In this document: positions 43,732 through 52,960 of the stretch, in pieces
How the letters are laid out: the number at the start of each line of letters is the position of its first letter
Numbering within the stretch: the first letter of the stretch is position 1
Notes under the pieces: generated by a model
The model's database searches: none
What the model was told of the DNA's origin: nothing
Seen by the model: only the letters and a program-made list of their open reading frames with translations
Source of the DNA: Actinomadura sp. DC4
GTDB lineage: Bacteria > Actinomycetota > Actinomycetes > Streptosporangiales > Streptosporangiaceae
DNA length: 64,000 bases
Direction: 5' to 3'
Assembly (NCBI RefSeq): GCF_030406325.1
Contig: NZ_JAUEQY010000010.1
Location: forward strand, 243,382-307,381
Translations under genes and position numbers: made by a program

Positions 43732-44409
43732 TCAGCGCCAGGCGCCGGCGCCCTCCTGCTCGACCTCGACGCTCAGGCGGGGCTGGGACCGCGCCACGGA
43801 CTCCGCCGCCGCCTCCCAGCTGTCGCCCACGCTCACCATCAGCCCGGTGAGCTGGACCTCGAAGCAGCGGTCGGCGGTGTAGGGGGCGATGAGGTACTCC
43901 CCGAGCTCGAGCGTCACGAGGCCGTGGATGGCGATCCACATCTGGTGCGCGACGAGTTCGGGCTCATCGGTCAGGAACCGCCCGTGGGAGATGCAGCGTT
44001 CGGCGCAGCGCATGACCGAGCCGAGGGTGTAGCGGCCGTACTGCCGGTCCGTACGGGAAAGGGAGAAACCGCTGATCGAGGAGGCCCCGAACATCACCGC
44101 GTACAGGTGGGGATTGGCCATTCCGTTGCGCCGGTACGCCCGCCCGAGCAGCGCCATGTCCGAGACCGGGTCGTCGGTCTCCCGTACGCGCGAGAAATGG
44201 TTCTGCAGCCGGGAGAACCCTTCGTGCACCATCTCGCGGATGAGCCCGCTCATGCCGCCGAAGTGCGTGTAGACGGCCATCGTGGAGCAGCCCGCCTCGG
44301 AGGCGATACGCCGGGTGGACAGCGACTGGGGTCCTTCCTCCAGCAACAGCCGGGCGGCGATGTCCACCAGCATGGGGCGCACCTGAGGATTGGAACGGCG
44401 GGGGCTCAT
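43732..44409 (-). CDS. TetR/AcrR-family transcriptional regulator
   Basis: A 225-residue TetR-family repressor. The N-terminal HTH spans about residues 10-55 (L-S-T-R-R-I-A-S-E-A-G-C-S-T-M-A-V-Y-T-H-F-G-G), and the C-terminal ligand domain is of the WHG/TetR_C_33 type (Y-R-R-N-G-M-A-N-P-H-L-Y-A-V-M-F-G near residue 90). ATG 44409 was chosen; GTG 44421 is possible. It diverges from the unusual P450 at 44793 and probably controls it and itself through the gap between them. Confidence 0.85.
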   Translation of the reverse strand: MSPRRSNPQVRPMLVDIAARLLLEEGPQSLSTRRIASEAGCSTMAVYTHFGGMSGLIREMVHEGFSRLQNHFSRVRETDDPVSDMALLGRAYRRNGMANPHLYAVMFGASSISGFSLSRTDRQYGRYTLGSVMRCAERCISHGRFLTDEPELVAHQMWIAIHGLVTLELGEYLIAPYTADRCFEVQLTGLMVSVGDSWEAAAESVARSQPRLSVEVEQEGAGAWR

Positions 44410-44792
44410 GATCACGTCCACTCTGCACGCTCGCCAGGGAGCCGTGCGGAACCCGTTCGGTCACAGCGACAGCCCGTGCGGCCGGTCCCTAACGGGACCT
44501 TCGCGGCCTCACTGGCTGGGTAGATCATGATTCTTGAGAATAACCAAGCATCCCCGCGCGCCCCGTCTCCCGTTGTGCGCACCTGGTTGGAACGTTTCCA
44601 CAACGGAGCGCACGGCCGCCGAATCATCACTCCGGCATTGACGCTATCGATTGCCACCGAGTGATCACCGCTTGTAACGTTGCGGCCTTCGGTTCGCGGC
44701 CCGACGATCGCCGCGACTTCTGACCCCGCTATGGCGGCGGGGCGCCGGCCCCGGCTCGACTCGGCGCTTCGCCGCGCCGATCAGGAGCACTT
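44410..44792. promoter_or_regulatory. Divergent promoter region, TetR gene and P450
   Basis: This 383-bp AT-richer region separates the TetR gene from the P450. It has no gene. TGGAA-CGT-TTCCA at 44588-44600 is a 13-bp palindrome and a candidate TetR operator. TTGACG near 44637 could be a -35 element for the P450, with a poor -10. Confidence 0.45.
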
Positions 44793-46145
44793 ATGACCTC
44801 GCGCGACTCCGAAGCGTCGCCACTCGATTGCCCAGTGAAACACGGCCGCATTCCCATCTACGGACCGGAGTTCGCCGCCGACCCCGGGCGCGTGTACGCC
44901 GAACTGCGCTCGCACGGGTCCGTCGCGCCGGTCGAGCTGTCCCCGGGAGTTCCGGGCATGCTCGTGACCGGCTACGACGCGGCGCTGGAGGTGCTGCGCG
45001 ACCCGAACCGGTTTCCGCGTGACGCCCGCAGATGGCAGCAGGGCATCCCACCGGACTGCCCGATTCTGCCGATCATGGCGTACCGGCCGACCTGCAACCT
45101 GACGGACGACCCGCTGCGGTCCCGGCTGCGGGACGCCGTGACCGACAGCCTGGACCGGGTCGAGCCGACCGTGCTGCGCGAGTTCGTCGAACGCAGCGCG
45201 GACACGCTCATCGCCCGCATCGGCCCCCGGGGCGACGCGGACCTGCTCACCGACTACGCGGTGATCCTCCCGCTGCTGGTGTTCAACCTGCTGTGCGGCT
45301 GCCCGGCCGATCTGGGCGACCGCATGGTCGCGGCGATCCAGGAGGTCCTCAAGTGGGAGAACTCCGAAGAGGCCAACATGAATCTCGGCCTCGCCGTCCT
45401 CGAACTCATGGCGCTCAAGCGCGAGAACCCCGGCCCGGACGTGACGACGTGGCTGATGGACCACCCGGCCGGGCTCACGGACGAGGAGGTGGCGCACCAG
45501 CTCGTGATGCTCGTGGGCGCCGGCAGCGAGCTCGCCCAGAACCTCATCGCCAACACACTGCGGCTGCTGCTGTCCGACGATCGGTTCGGCGGCGACCTTT
45601 CCGACGGCAGCCTCACCGTCGAGGACGCGCTCGACGAGGTGCTGTGGGTGGATCCGCCGCTGGCCAACTTCGGGGTCACCTATCCCGTGGAGCCGATCTC
45701 CTTCCACGGGGTCGAACTGCCCGCCCACGAGCCGGTCGTCATCAGCTTCGCGGCGGCCAACAACGACCCTTCGACGCTCAGCGACCACCGGGCGGGCAAC
45801 CGCGCCCATCTGTCCTGGGGCATCGGCCCGCACACCTGCCCGGCGCAGGGCCACGCACGGCTTCTCTCCACGGTCGCCATCGAGAAGCTCCTGGACGCGC
45901 TGCCCGACATGGAACTGGCCGTCCCCGTCGAGGAACTGGTCTGGCGGCCCGGCTTCATCCAGCGTGCCCTGTCGTCGCTGCCGGTGCGCTTCCCGGCCAT
46001 CCCCGGAGCCGCTCCGGCCTCGCGTGAGGAGACACCCGCCCCGCCTCCCGCCCCGGCCGTCCCCGTGCCGGAGGCCCCGGTGCCCCCGGAGCCGGAGGGC
46101 TGGCGCCGCCGCCTGGGCCGGTGGTGGGCGGGGGAGACGGGCTGA
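44793..46145 (+). CDS. Cytochrome P450 lacking ExxR (CYP157-like)
   Basis: A 450-residue P450. The heme Cys349 lies in W-G-I-G-P-H-T-C-P-A, but the K-helix ExxR is E-V-L-W (282-285), so the normally invariant Arg is Trp285. The I-helix reads G-A-G-S-E-L instead of A-G-H-E-T-T. Loss of the Arg is described for the Streptomyces CYP156/CYP157 families (ESLW in CYP157C1), which sit in conservon operons; none is visible here. After residue about 400 there is a Pro-rich tail and a basic, Trp-rich end. It is divergent from a TetR gene and followed by a hairpin. Confidence 0.85.
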   Translation: MTSRDSEASPLDCPVKHGRIPIYGPEFAADPGRVYAELRSHGSVAPVELSPGVPGMLVTGYDAALEVLRDPNRFPRDARRWQQGIPPDCPILPIMAYRPTCNLTDDPLRSRLRDAVTDSLDRVEPTVLREFVERSADTLIARIGPRGDADLLTDYAVILPLLVFNLLCGCPADLGDRMVAAIQEVLKWENSEEANMNLGLAVLELMALKRENPGPDVTTWLMDHPAGLTDEEVAHQLVMLVGAGSELAQNLIANTLRLLLSDDRFGGDLSDGSLTVEDALDEVLWVDPPLANFGVTYPVEPISFHGVELPAHEPVVISFAAANNDPSTLSDHRAGNRAHLSWGIGPHTCPAQGHARLLSTVAIEKLLDALPDMELAVPVEELVWRPGFIQRALSSLPVRFPAIPGAAPASREETPAPPPAPAVPVPEAPVPPEPEGWRRRLGRWWAGETG

Positions 46146-46147
46146 GC

Positions 46148-46177
46148 GGTCCGCCGGGATGCGCCGCCCGGCGGACC
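46148..46177 (+). terminator. Terminator after the CYP157-like gene
   Basis: A perfect 11-bp stem (46148-46158 with 46167-46177) starts three bases after the P450 stop. There is no T tract. Confidence 0.55.
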
Positions 46178-46262
46178 TGCCTCGGCCAGGGCCGTCTCAA
46201 GGCCCCGCCGTCCTTCGCGCTCCGGTGCTGGGGACGAGGGGTTCGGGGACGGTCCCGCCGCG

Positions 46263-46724
46263 TCAGCCGGCGGGCGGGGTCGGGAGGGTGCCGTCGGCGC
46301 CGGGCTTCACGACCGAGCAGTGGACGCCCTTCGGCAGCTTCCCGATCTTCACCGTGCCGTCAGGGCCGGTTCGCGCGGTGATCTTGACGCCCCCGGGCGG
46401 CGGGGCCGGGAGCGTCTTGCCGCCCTCTCCCTTGACCGCCTTGCCGCCACCGTCCTTGATCACCTTGAGGCTGCCGCCCTTGACCGGCTTCGGGAGGCCC
46501 GGGAGCCTGCCCGGCTCCTTGCTGGTCACGGTCCCCTTCTCCGGCCGGCCCTTGATGTGCCCGGCCTTGCCGGCGCAGATGACGCCGGAGACGCCCTTGC
46601 CCTTGGGCACGCCGGGCTTCGCGGTCGTCGTCGCGGACCCGCCCTGGGCGAAGGCCGAGCCGGACAGTCCCGTCAGGGCGATGCCGCCCGCCAGGAGGCA
46701 GGCGGCGGCGAGCTTCTTCTTCAT
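46263..46724 (-). CDS. Small secreted Lys/Gly/Pro-rich protein
   Basis: A 153-residue protein with a clear Sec signal peptide (M-K-K-K-L-A-A-A-C then a hydrophobic core, ending A-F-A about residue 26). The mature part is Lys/Gly/Pro-rich and low-complexity, with two cysteines (in V-I-C-A-G and V-H-C-S-V) that could pair. No family is recognised. CGGAGGAACC precedes the ATG. It is divergent from the two-component system at 46850 and may be its target or sensor partner. It does not resemble the neocarzinostatin-type apoprotein fold. Confidence 0.7.
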   Translation of the reverse strand: MKKKLAAACLLAGGIALTGLSGSAFAQGGSATTTAKPGVPKGKGVSGVICAGKAGHIKGRPEKGTVTSKEPGRLPGLPKPVKGGSLKVIKDGGGKAVKGEGGKTLPAPPPGGVKITARTGPDGTVKIGKLPKGVHCSVVKPGADGTLPTPPAG

Positions 46725-46849
46725 GGTTCCTCCGAGATGGGAGTCGGATGAGACAACCCGGAGTCTCGTGTGGAGGACCTGAAGGCACGATGAGTGGCTT
46801 TCGGCGTTCTTTCATGGTGGCTTTAGGTAGTGCCCATCACGCTGGGGCC

Positions 46850-47518
46850 GTGCGCATACTGGTGGTGGAAGACGAACGACGCCTCGCCGAACTCCTGAAG
46901 GACGGTCTGGAGCGGGAAGGGTTCGCGGTCGACCTCGCCCACGACGGGCGGGAAGGGCTGTGGATGGCGACCGAGAACGCCTATGACGTCATCGTCTTGG
47001 ACGTGATGCTGCCGCTCCTGGACGGCAACACACTGTGCGCCCGGCTCCGTACGGCCGAGATCTGGACGCCGATCCTGATGCTCACGGCGAAGGACACCGC
47101 ACAGGACGAGGCGCAGGCGCTCGACATCGGCGCGGACGACTTCCTGTCCAAACCCTTCTCGTACGTGGTGCTGCTCGCCCGGCTGCGCGCGCTGCTGCGC
47201 CGGGGCATCCGCGAGCGTCCGGCCGTCATCTCCGTCGGGGATCTCAGGGTCGACCCGGCCGGGCTGCGCTGCAGCCGGGGGGACACCCAGATCGCGCTGA
47301 CGCCGAAGGAGTTCGCGATCCTGCACGGCCTGGCCCGCCGGGCCGGTGATGTCGTCACCAAGACCGAACTCCTGTCGCAGGCGTGGGACTTCGCCTACGA
47401 CGGGGACTCCAACATCGTCGAGGTCTACATCAGCGCCCTGCGTCGCAAGATCGACAAACCGTTCGGGCGTACGAGCCTGGTCACCGTACGCGGGGCCGGC
47501 TACCGGCTGGAGGCCTGA
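46850..47518 (+). CDS. OmpR-family response regulator
   Basis: A 222-residue response regulator. The receiver domain has acidic residues at V-V-E-D-E, the phosphorylated Asp near residue 51 in V-L-D-V-M-L-P and the conserved Lys in L-S-K-P-F. The C-terminal winged helix (about 125-222) includes L-T-P-K-E-F and V-R-G-A-G-Y-R-L. GTG 46850 was chosen because the receiver begins there; the open frame upstream (46748) has no family homology. Its stop overlaps the kinase ATG by one base, so the pair is one operon. Confidence 0.9.
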   Translation: MRILVVEDERRLAELLKDGLEREGFAVDLAHDGREGLWMATENAYDVIVLDVMLPLLDGNTLCARLRTAEIWTPILMLTAKDTAQDEAQALDIGADDFLSKPFSYVVLLARLRALLRRGIRERPAVISVGDLRVDPAGLRCSRGDTQIALTPKEFAILHGLARRAGDVVTKTELLSQAWDFAYDGDSNIVEVYISALRRKIDKPFGRTSLVTVRGAGYRLEA

Positions 47519-48810
47519 TGCGATCGCTCCCGAGAGTGCGGCTGCCCCGCTTCGGCGGCGTACGGTTGCGGGCCACCGCCGCGGCGATGCTGACCGTGGC
47601 CGTGGCGCTGGGCGTGGCCTCGACCGTCCTGCTCCTGGTCCTGCAGGGCAGCCTGGAGAAGAGCGCGCGGGCCGAGGCCGCCGACAAGGCCAAGGCGGTC
47701 GCCACCGCGGTGAAGGTCGGCGGGCCCGGGGCCCCGCCGGCGCCTCCCGGGTCGGCCGGGATGGGCCTCCCTCCGGACGGCGACGTCCAGGTGCTCAGCT
47801 CGAACTCGACCGGCTCGGTCTGGAAGTCCGGGGCCGGCTACACCGTGGCCATGGAACAGGTGGACGGCCGGGGCGGGAGCGTGCTCGTCCAGGGCCGGTC
47901 CTCCCTCGCGCCGACGCGGCAGGCGATCGTGACCCTGTGGAGCCTGCTGCTGCCCGGCGTCCCGGCGCTGCTGCTGCTCGTCGGCCTGCTCACCTGGCTC
48001 GCGGTCGGGCGCGCGCTCAAGCCGGTGTCGGCGATCCGCGGCAAGCTGGCCGACATCACCGCCCACGACCTGCATCAGCGGGTCCCGGAGCCGGAGTCCC
48101 GCGACGAGATCGCGGCCCTGGCCCGTACGGTCAACGCCACGCTCGACCGGCTGCAGACCGCCGTCGAGCAGCACAAACGCTTCGTCGCCGACGCGGCGCA
48201 CGAGCTGCGCAGCCCGCTGGCCATCCTGCGCACGCGGCTGGAGGTGGCCGGTGCTGAGGCTCCCGCACTGGCGGACCAGGCGCTGACCGACGTCGAGCGC
48301 ATCCAGACGCTGACCGCCGACCTGCTCCTGCTGTCCCGGCTCGACGCGGGCGAACCCCTGCGCGAGCGGGAGGTCGACCTCGGCCAGGTGGTGGCCGAGG
48401 AGGCCGCGCAGCCCCGGCCGCGCCCGGACGTCACCGTCGACCTGGACGTCGCCTCCGACGTGCTCGTACGCGGTTCCGGCGGCCAGCTCAAGCGGCTGAC
48501 CGCGAACCTGGTCGACAACGCCGTCCGCCACGCGGCCACCACCGTGACGGTGCGCCTGACCGCGGACGGCTCCTCGGCCGCCCTGGAGGTCGCCGACGAC
48601 GGCCCCGGCATCCCCGAGGAGCACCGCGAGGTGGTCTTCGACCGGTTCACCCGGCTCGACCAGGCCCGCGCCAGAGACAGCGGAGGCTCCGGCCTGGGCC
48701 TCGCCATCGCCCGCGACATCGCCACCGCACACCAGGGCACCCTCACCGTCGCGGCCCGCCCGGCCCCCGGCGCCTGCCTGCGCGCCGTGCTCCCGACGTC
48801 ACCGGGTTAG
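47518..48810 (+). CDS. Sensor histidine kinase
   Basis: A 430-residue membrane kinase. TM1 is about 18-45, a short extracytoplasmic loop follows, and TM2 is about 140-165. Then come HAMP (about 165-215), HisKA with the phospho-His in A-D-A-A-H-E-L-R-S-P (about 225) and HATPase with N-L-V-D-N-A-V-R-H-A, D-D-G-P-G-I-P and G-S-G-L-G-L-A-I-A. It would phosphorylate the regulator encoded just upstream. The 3' end overlaps the convergent hydrolase gene by 12 bases. Confidence 0.9.
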   Translation: MRSLPRVRLPRFGGVRLRATAAAMLTVAVALGVASTVLLLVLQGSLEKSARAEAADKAKAVATAVKVGGPGAPPAPPGSAGMGLPPDGDVQVLSSNSTGSVWKSGAGYTVAMEQVDGRGGSVLVQGRSSLAPTRQAIVTLWSLLLPGVPALLLLVGLLTWLAVGRALKPVSAIRGKLADITAHDLHQRVPEPESRDEIAALARTVNATLDRLQTAVEQHKRFVADAAHELRSPLAILRTRLEVAGAEAPALADQALTDVERIQTLTADLLLLSRLDAGEPLREREVDLGQVVAEEAAQPRPRPDVTVDLDVASDVLVRGSGGQLKRLTANLVDNAVRHAATTVTVRLTADGSSAALEVADDGPGIPEEHREVVFDRFTRLDQARARDSGGSGLGLAIARDIATAHQGTLTVAARPAPGACLRAVLPTSPG

Positions 48811-49671
48811 CAGGTCGCGGAGGGTCTTGGCGATGTCGGCGGGGGCCTCCTCGGCCATGAAGTGGCCGCAGGTCACGGTGGCGTGCCGCAGGTCGGGGGC
48901 CCACGCGCGCCACAGCTCCGCCGCGTCGAAGCCGAGGGCGGCGCCCCAGTCCTGCTGGAGTACGGCGACCGGCATGGTCAGCCGGTCGCCCCGGTCGCGG
49001 TCGGCCTGGTCGTGGGCCACGTCGATGCCGGCGGAGGCGCGGTAGTCGGCGACGATCGAGGTGACCGCCGTACGGGAGGCCTCCAGGTACGCGGCGCGGA
49101 CGTCGTCCGGGATCACCTGCGGATCACTGGCCCACAGGTCGAGGAAGTGGCCGAAGAACGCGTCCGGAGCGGCGGCGATCATGTGCTCGGGCAGGCCGGG
49201 CGGCTGGGCCATGAGGTACAGGTGGAAGCCGACGGCGGCGGTCCGCCCGTGCATCACCTCCCACATGTCCAGGGTGGGCAGGACGTCCAGGCAGGCCAGG
49301 TGGCTGATCGCACCGGGGTGGTCCAGCCCGGCGCGGAACGCCACCAGGGCGCCGCGGTCGTGCCCGGCCAGCGCGAAGCGCTCGTGGCCCAGCGCCCGGG
49401 CCAGCGCGACGACGTCGGCGGCCATGGTGCGTTTGGCGTACGTCATCTCGTCCGTCGCGGGCGGTTTGTCGCTGGCGCCGTACCCGCGCAGGTCGGGGCA
49501 GATCACGGTGTGGTCGGCCGCGAGGTCGGCGGCGACGTGCCGCCACATCAGATGGGTCTGCGGGAAGCCGTGCAGCAGCACGATCGGCCGGCCTGATCCC
49601 GCGACGGCCGCGTTCAGGGTCACGCCGCCGGCGACCGGAACGCGCTGGTAGTCGAAGCCTTCGATGTTCAT
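48799..49671 (-). CDS. Alpha/beta hydrolase, haloacetate-dehalogenase/epoxide-hydrolase type
   Basis: A 290-residue alpha/beta hydrolase with H-G-F-P-Q near residue 34, the Asp nucleophile in A-G-H-D-R-G-A near 105 and the His base in C-G-H-F-M-A-E-E-A-P near 270. The D-R-G pattern and A-E-E-A-P end resemble fluoroacetate dehalogenases. No signal peptide is present. It is divergent (55-bp gap) from an AfsR-like regulator, which may control it. It overlaps the kinase gene by 12 bases, end to end. Confidence 0.82.
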   Translation of the reverse strand: MNIEGFDYQRVPVAGGVTLNAAVAGSGRPIVLLHGFPQTHLMWRHVAADLAADHTVICPDLRGYGASDKPPATDEMTYAKRTMAADVVALARALGHERFALAGHDRGALVAFRAGLDHPGAISHLACLDVLPTLDMWEVMHGRTAAVGFHLYLMAQPPGLPEHMIAAAPDAFFGHFLDLWASDPQVIPDDVRAAYLEASRTAVTSIVADYRASAGIDVAHDQADRDRGDRLTMPVAVLQQDWGAALGFDAAELWRAWAPDLRHATVTCGHFMAEEAPADIAKTLRDLLTR

Positions 49672-49726
49672 GGCCTCAGCCTGGCGGGCGCCGATGAGCG
49701 TTCGGTGAGCGCGCTACCGTGACCAG

Positions 49727-51655
49727 GTGGGCAGCGGTGAGATCGCCTTCGGGGTGCTCGGGCCGGTGACGGCCTGGGACGGCGCCGGGGACGCGATCAA
49801 CCTCAAGGGGCCGCGGCACCGCGCGGTGCTGGCCCGGCTGATCGTCGCCAACCGCCGCGTCGTCCCGGTGTCCCTGCTGGTCGACGACCTGTGGGCCGCC
49901 GATCCGCCCGCCGGCGCGGCCGGGGCCGTACGGACCTTCGTGGCCGCGCTGCGCCGTGCGCTGGAGCCGTCGCGCCCGCCCCGTACACCGGCGCGGTTGC
50001 TGGTCACCGAAGGACCGGGGTACGCGCTGCGGGCGGGGCCGGAGGCGGTGGACTCCTGGCGTTTCTCACGTACGGTGACCGCCGCGCCGCCGGACGAGGA
50101 GGGCCTCGGCGTGCTCACCGAAGCGCTGGGGTGGTGGCGCGGGCCCGCGTACGCCGAGTTCGCCGACGAGCCGTGGGCACGGGCGGAGCGCTCGCGCCTG
50201 GCGGAGCTGCGGCTGCACGCCGTCGAGCGGCAGGCCGAGGCCCGGCTCGCCCTGGGCCTGGCCGCCGAGGCGGTCCCCGACCTGGACGCGCACGTGACCG
50301 AGCACCCCTGGCGCGAGGACGCCTGGCGGCTGCTGGCGCTCGCGCTCTACCGCACCGGGCGGCAGGGCGACGCGCTCGCGGTGCTCCGCCGGGCACGTAC
50401 GCTCCTGGTCGAGCAGCTCGGCGTGGACCCGGGGCCGTCCCTGCGCCGCCTGGAGACCGACATCCTGCACCAGGAACGCCACCTGGACGGCACGGACTCG
50501 GCGGCGCGGGTGTGGGCGCGTACGGCCGCCGCCTACGACCGTACGGTGGCGTCGGGCGCACGCGCGCGGCTGGAGTCGACCGTGGGCCTGCTCCGCAACC
50601 TCGCGGTGACCGGGGGCACCGGCCTGGAGGCGGCGCGGGCGCACCGTGTGGCGGCCATCGCGGCGGCCGAGGAGCTCGGCGACGCCGAGCTCACCGCCCG
50701 CGTGATCGGCGCGTACGACGTCCCGGCGATCTGGACCCGCTCGGACGACCCCGCGCAGGCGGGGCAGGTCGTGGCCGCCGCCGAACGCACCCTCGCGCTC
50801 CTGCCGCCGGGCGTGCACGAGGCGGCGCGGGCACGCCTGCTCGCCACGGTCGCGCTGGAGTCACGCGGCACCGACGCGTCCTCCGCGGCGAGGGAGGCGG
50901 AGGAGATCGCGCGGCGGATGGACGATCCGGGGCTGCTGGCGTTCGCGCTGAACGGCGTGTTCATGCAGAGCTTCTCGCGCGCGGGGCTGGCGTCGCGGCG
51001 GGACGGGATCGGGGCGGAGCTGGTGGCCCTGTCCGCGCGGCACGGCCTGGTGACGTACGAGGTCCTCGGCCACCTCATCCGGCTCCAGGCTCTCGGCGCG
51101 CTGGCCGACTTTCCCGGCGCGGACGAGCACGCGTCCGCCGCCGACCGCCTGGCCGAGCGCCACGAGCTGCCGCTGGTCGGGGTCTTCACCTCCTGGTACC
51201 GGGCGCTGCGGCTCGCCGACTCCCCGCCTGCGGCGGAGGCCGCCTACCGCGTCGCGGCGGCGGGGCTCGCCGGCGCGGGCATGCCGGGCCTGGAACGCGG
51301 CCTGCTGCCGCTGGCCCTGCTCTGCCTGCGAGTACGGCACTCCCTGCCCGTTCTCGACGAAGGGGACTGGGGCCCGTACGAGCCGTGGGCCCGGCCGCTG
51401 GTGCTGCTGTCCCGGCACCGGCGCGGCGAGGCCGCCGAGGCGCTGCGCCGGGTGCCGGAACCACCCCGTGACCTGCTATTCGAGGCACTGTGGTGCCTGA
51501 CCGCCCGGGCGGCCGTCGCCCTGGAGGACCGCGCGACGATGGAGCGCGCGTACGCCGCGCTGCTCCCGGCGGACGGAGAACTGGCCGGTGCGGGAAGCGG
51601 CCTGCTCACCCTGGGGCCGGTCGCCGGCCACCTCGCCGATCTCGAGCTCCGCTAG
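49727..51655 (+). CDS. AfsR/SARP-family regulator with TPR-like C-terminus
   Basis: A 642-residue regulator. The N-terminal OmpR-like winged helix (about 5-95) includes F-G-V-L-G-P-V and L-K-G-P-R-H-R-A-V-L-A-R-L. A bacterial transcriptional activation domain (BTAD) spans about 97-245, with H-P-W-R-E-D-A-W-R-L-L. A long helical region resembling TPRs follows, without an NB-ARC P-loop. SARP proteins activate nearby promoters by binding direct repeats. The GTG 49727 start leaves only 55 bp to the divergent hydrolase gene, so both promoters are compact. Confidence 0.83.
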   Translation: MGSGEIAFGVLGPVTAWDGAGDAINLKGPRHRAVLARLIVANRRVVPVSLLVDDLWAADPPAGAAGAVRTFVAALRRALEPSRPPRTPARLLVTEGPGYALRAGPEAVDSWRFSRTVTAAPPDEEGLGVLTEALGWWRGPAYAEFADEPWARAERSRLAELRLHAVERQAEARLALGLAAEAVPDLDAHVTEHPWREDAWRLLALALYRTGRQGDALAVLRRARTLLVEQLGVDPGPSLRRLETDILHQERHLDGTDSAARVWARTAAAYDRTVASGARARLESTVGLLRNLAVTGGTGLEAARAHRVAAIAAAEELGDAELTARVIGAYDVPAIWTRSDDPAQAGQVVAAAERTLALLPPGVHEAARARLLATVALESRGTDASSAAREAEEIARRMDDPGLLAFALNGVFMQSFSRAGLASRRDGIGAELVALSARHGLVTYEVLGHLIRLQALGALADFPGADEHASAADRLAERHELPLVGVFTSWYRALRLADSPPAAEAAYRVAAAGLAGAGMPGLERGLLPLALLCLRVRHSLPVLDEGDWGPYEPWARPLVLLSRHRRGEAAEALRRVPEPPRDLLFEALWCLTARAAVALEDRATMERAYAALLPADGELAGAGSGLLTLGPVAGHLADLELR

Positions 51656-51750
51656 GCGGCCTCGAGCCCCCTTCATGTGGCCGAAGCAGGTCATTATCGG
51701 AGCGAATACATGGCATTGAGGGAGCCGGATTCAGGTCTACGAAACGCCGC

Positions 51751-52023
51751 TCATGCGCGTGTTCCGGACACGACGTTTTTGATTAATTCGACGGCCGATC
51801 CGAGGTGAGTGGCCGGGCAGATCGGTCGGTCCCACGACCAGTACCAGGTGAGCACCTCGTCGGCGTCCGGCTTGAGCGTGATCAGCTCATCCATGAAGGC
51901 GTTACCGGCGGGTGAAAAAACCTTAATCTTCGTTGAAGGTTCGATGATATCCGTCGCCATGCCCTGCCGTTTGAGGGCGTTTGCAAGATCCGTTACTAAG
52001 TTGTCGGCTGCGCATGTCGTCAT
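51751..52023 (-). CDS. Small actinobacterial hypothetical protein beside the XRE gene
   Basis: A 90-residue protein of a type often seen beside XRE/DUF397 genes in actinomycetes. It is Trp/Asp-rich in W-Y-W-S-W-D-R-P near residue 60. There is no signal peptide or known motif. ATG 52021-52023 has AGGAG eight bases upstream; the longer frame to 52062 lacks one. It is divergent from the XRE regulator. Confidence 0.65.
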   Translation of the reverse strand: MTTCAADNLVTDLANALKRQGMATDIIEPSTKIKVFSPAGNAFMDELITLKPDADEVLTWYWSWDRPICPATHLGSAVELIKNVVSGTRA

Positions 52024-52135
52024 GGGAGTGTGCTCCTGTCCTGCGTCTTTATCTGGGAGCATAATCGTGATGACAAACGGTAAGCTTTGTGAAGCCGTGT
52101 CGCACGGTCGGTTGCCCGTGAACTAGTGATCAGCA

Positions 52136-52153
52136 TTCACACAAGGATGTGAA
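52136..52153. promoter_or_regulatory. Inverted repeat overlapping the XRE ribosome site
   Basis: TTCACA-N6-TGTGAA lies 7-24 bases before ATG 52160, so a bound protein would block translation or transcription start. Autoregulation by the XRE protein is plausible. Confidence 0.45.
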
Positions 52154-52159
52154 CCCTCG

Positions 52160-52960
52160 ATGGCACCGAAACGGGAGACAGCGCTTGAGGCGTGGGGTAA
52201 GGAACTCGGGCACGCCTGCGACGCGGCGAAGATGACCGCACGGCAACTCGCGAAATCGCTGACCGTGGCCCCATCCACGATCAGTCAGTGGATGAACGGC
52301 AAGCGGACTCCGCACCTGGAAGACGTCAAGCGCTGTGACGACGTGCTCGGCACCAATGGATTCCTGGCCCGCTACTACGAACGATGGGTCACCCGGGAGA
52401 TCCCTTCGGAATGGGATGACGCCTGGCTGGCCGCGGAGGGTCTGGCGAACCTGATCCAGAACTACGAGCTGTCCGTAATTCCCGGCCTCCTCCAAACCGA
52501 AAACTACGCGCGGGCGGTCATGCGGTTCACGAGGCATTCTCCGATCGACGTCGAGGAGAGAGTTCACCGAAGGGTGGTGCGGCAGAAGATTCTCACCGAC
52601 GAGAATCCGCCTATGTGTATCTTCGTCATTGACGAGTATGCGTTGCGGCGCTTGGTCGGTGGGCCCGACGTGATGGTGGAGCAGTTGGCATACCTGTGCG
52701 AATGTGCGAAACGGCCGAACATCGTCGCGAAAGTGATTCCGGCTGGTATCGAATATTACTCGACGTTGCCGTTCATGATCGCCGAACTCGACAACGCGAA
52801 GCTCGTGAACGTGGACGACATACTCAGCGGTCGGGTGGTCGAAGGAAACGGTGACGTCGTAGAGGCCAGCAAGATTTGGGAAGACGTGCGGGAGGCGGCC
52901 CTGCCGCCCAAGGACTCAATGAAGCTGATCGAGAAGGTGATCGAAGAATGGCAGCTCTAG
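52160..52960 (+). CDS. XRE-family regulator with DUF5753 domain
   Basis: A 266-residue regulator. The N-terminal helix-turn-helix (about 12-65) includes L-T-V-A-P-S-T-I-S-Q-W-M-N-G-K-R-T-P, and the DUF5753 domain (about 85-262) includes I-P-G-L-L-Q-T-E-N-Y-A-R-A. This family (WhiJ/AbaA-cluster-like) normally acts with a DUF397 protein encoded just downstream. Here the DUF397 start overlaps its 3' end. Base composition is lower in GC than the neighbours, which may indicate separate acquisition. Confidence 0.87.
   Translation: MAPKRETALEAWGKELGHACDAAKMTARQLAKSLTVAPSTISQWMNGKRTPHLEDVKRCDDVLGTNGFLARYYERWVTREIPSEWDDAWLAAEGLANLIQNYELSVIPGLLQTENYARAVMRFTRHSPIDVEERVHRRVVRQKILTDENPPMCIFVIDEYALRRLVGGPDVMVEQLAYLCECAKRPNIVAKVIPAGIEYYSTLPFMIAELDNAKLVNVDDILSGRVVEGNGDVVEASKIWEDVREAALPPKDSMKLIEKVIEEWQL

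Noticed and set aside
46263..46724. The small secreted protein as an enediyne apoprotein (neocarzinostatin/CagA type)
   Set aside because: Its mature part is Lys/Gly/Pro-rich low complexity with one possible Cys pair. It lacks the two disulfides and beta-sandwich pattern of the apoproteins.
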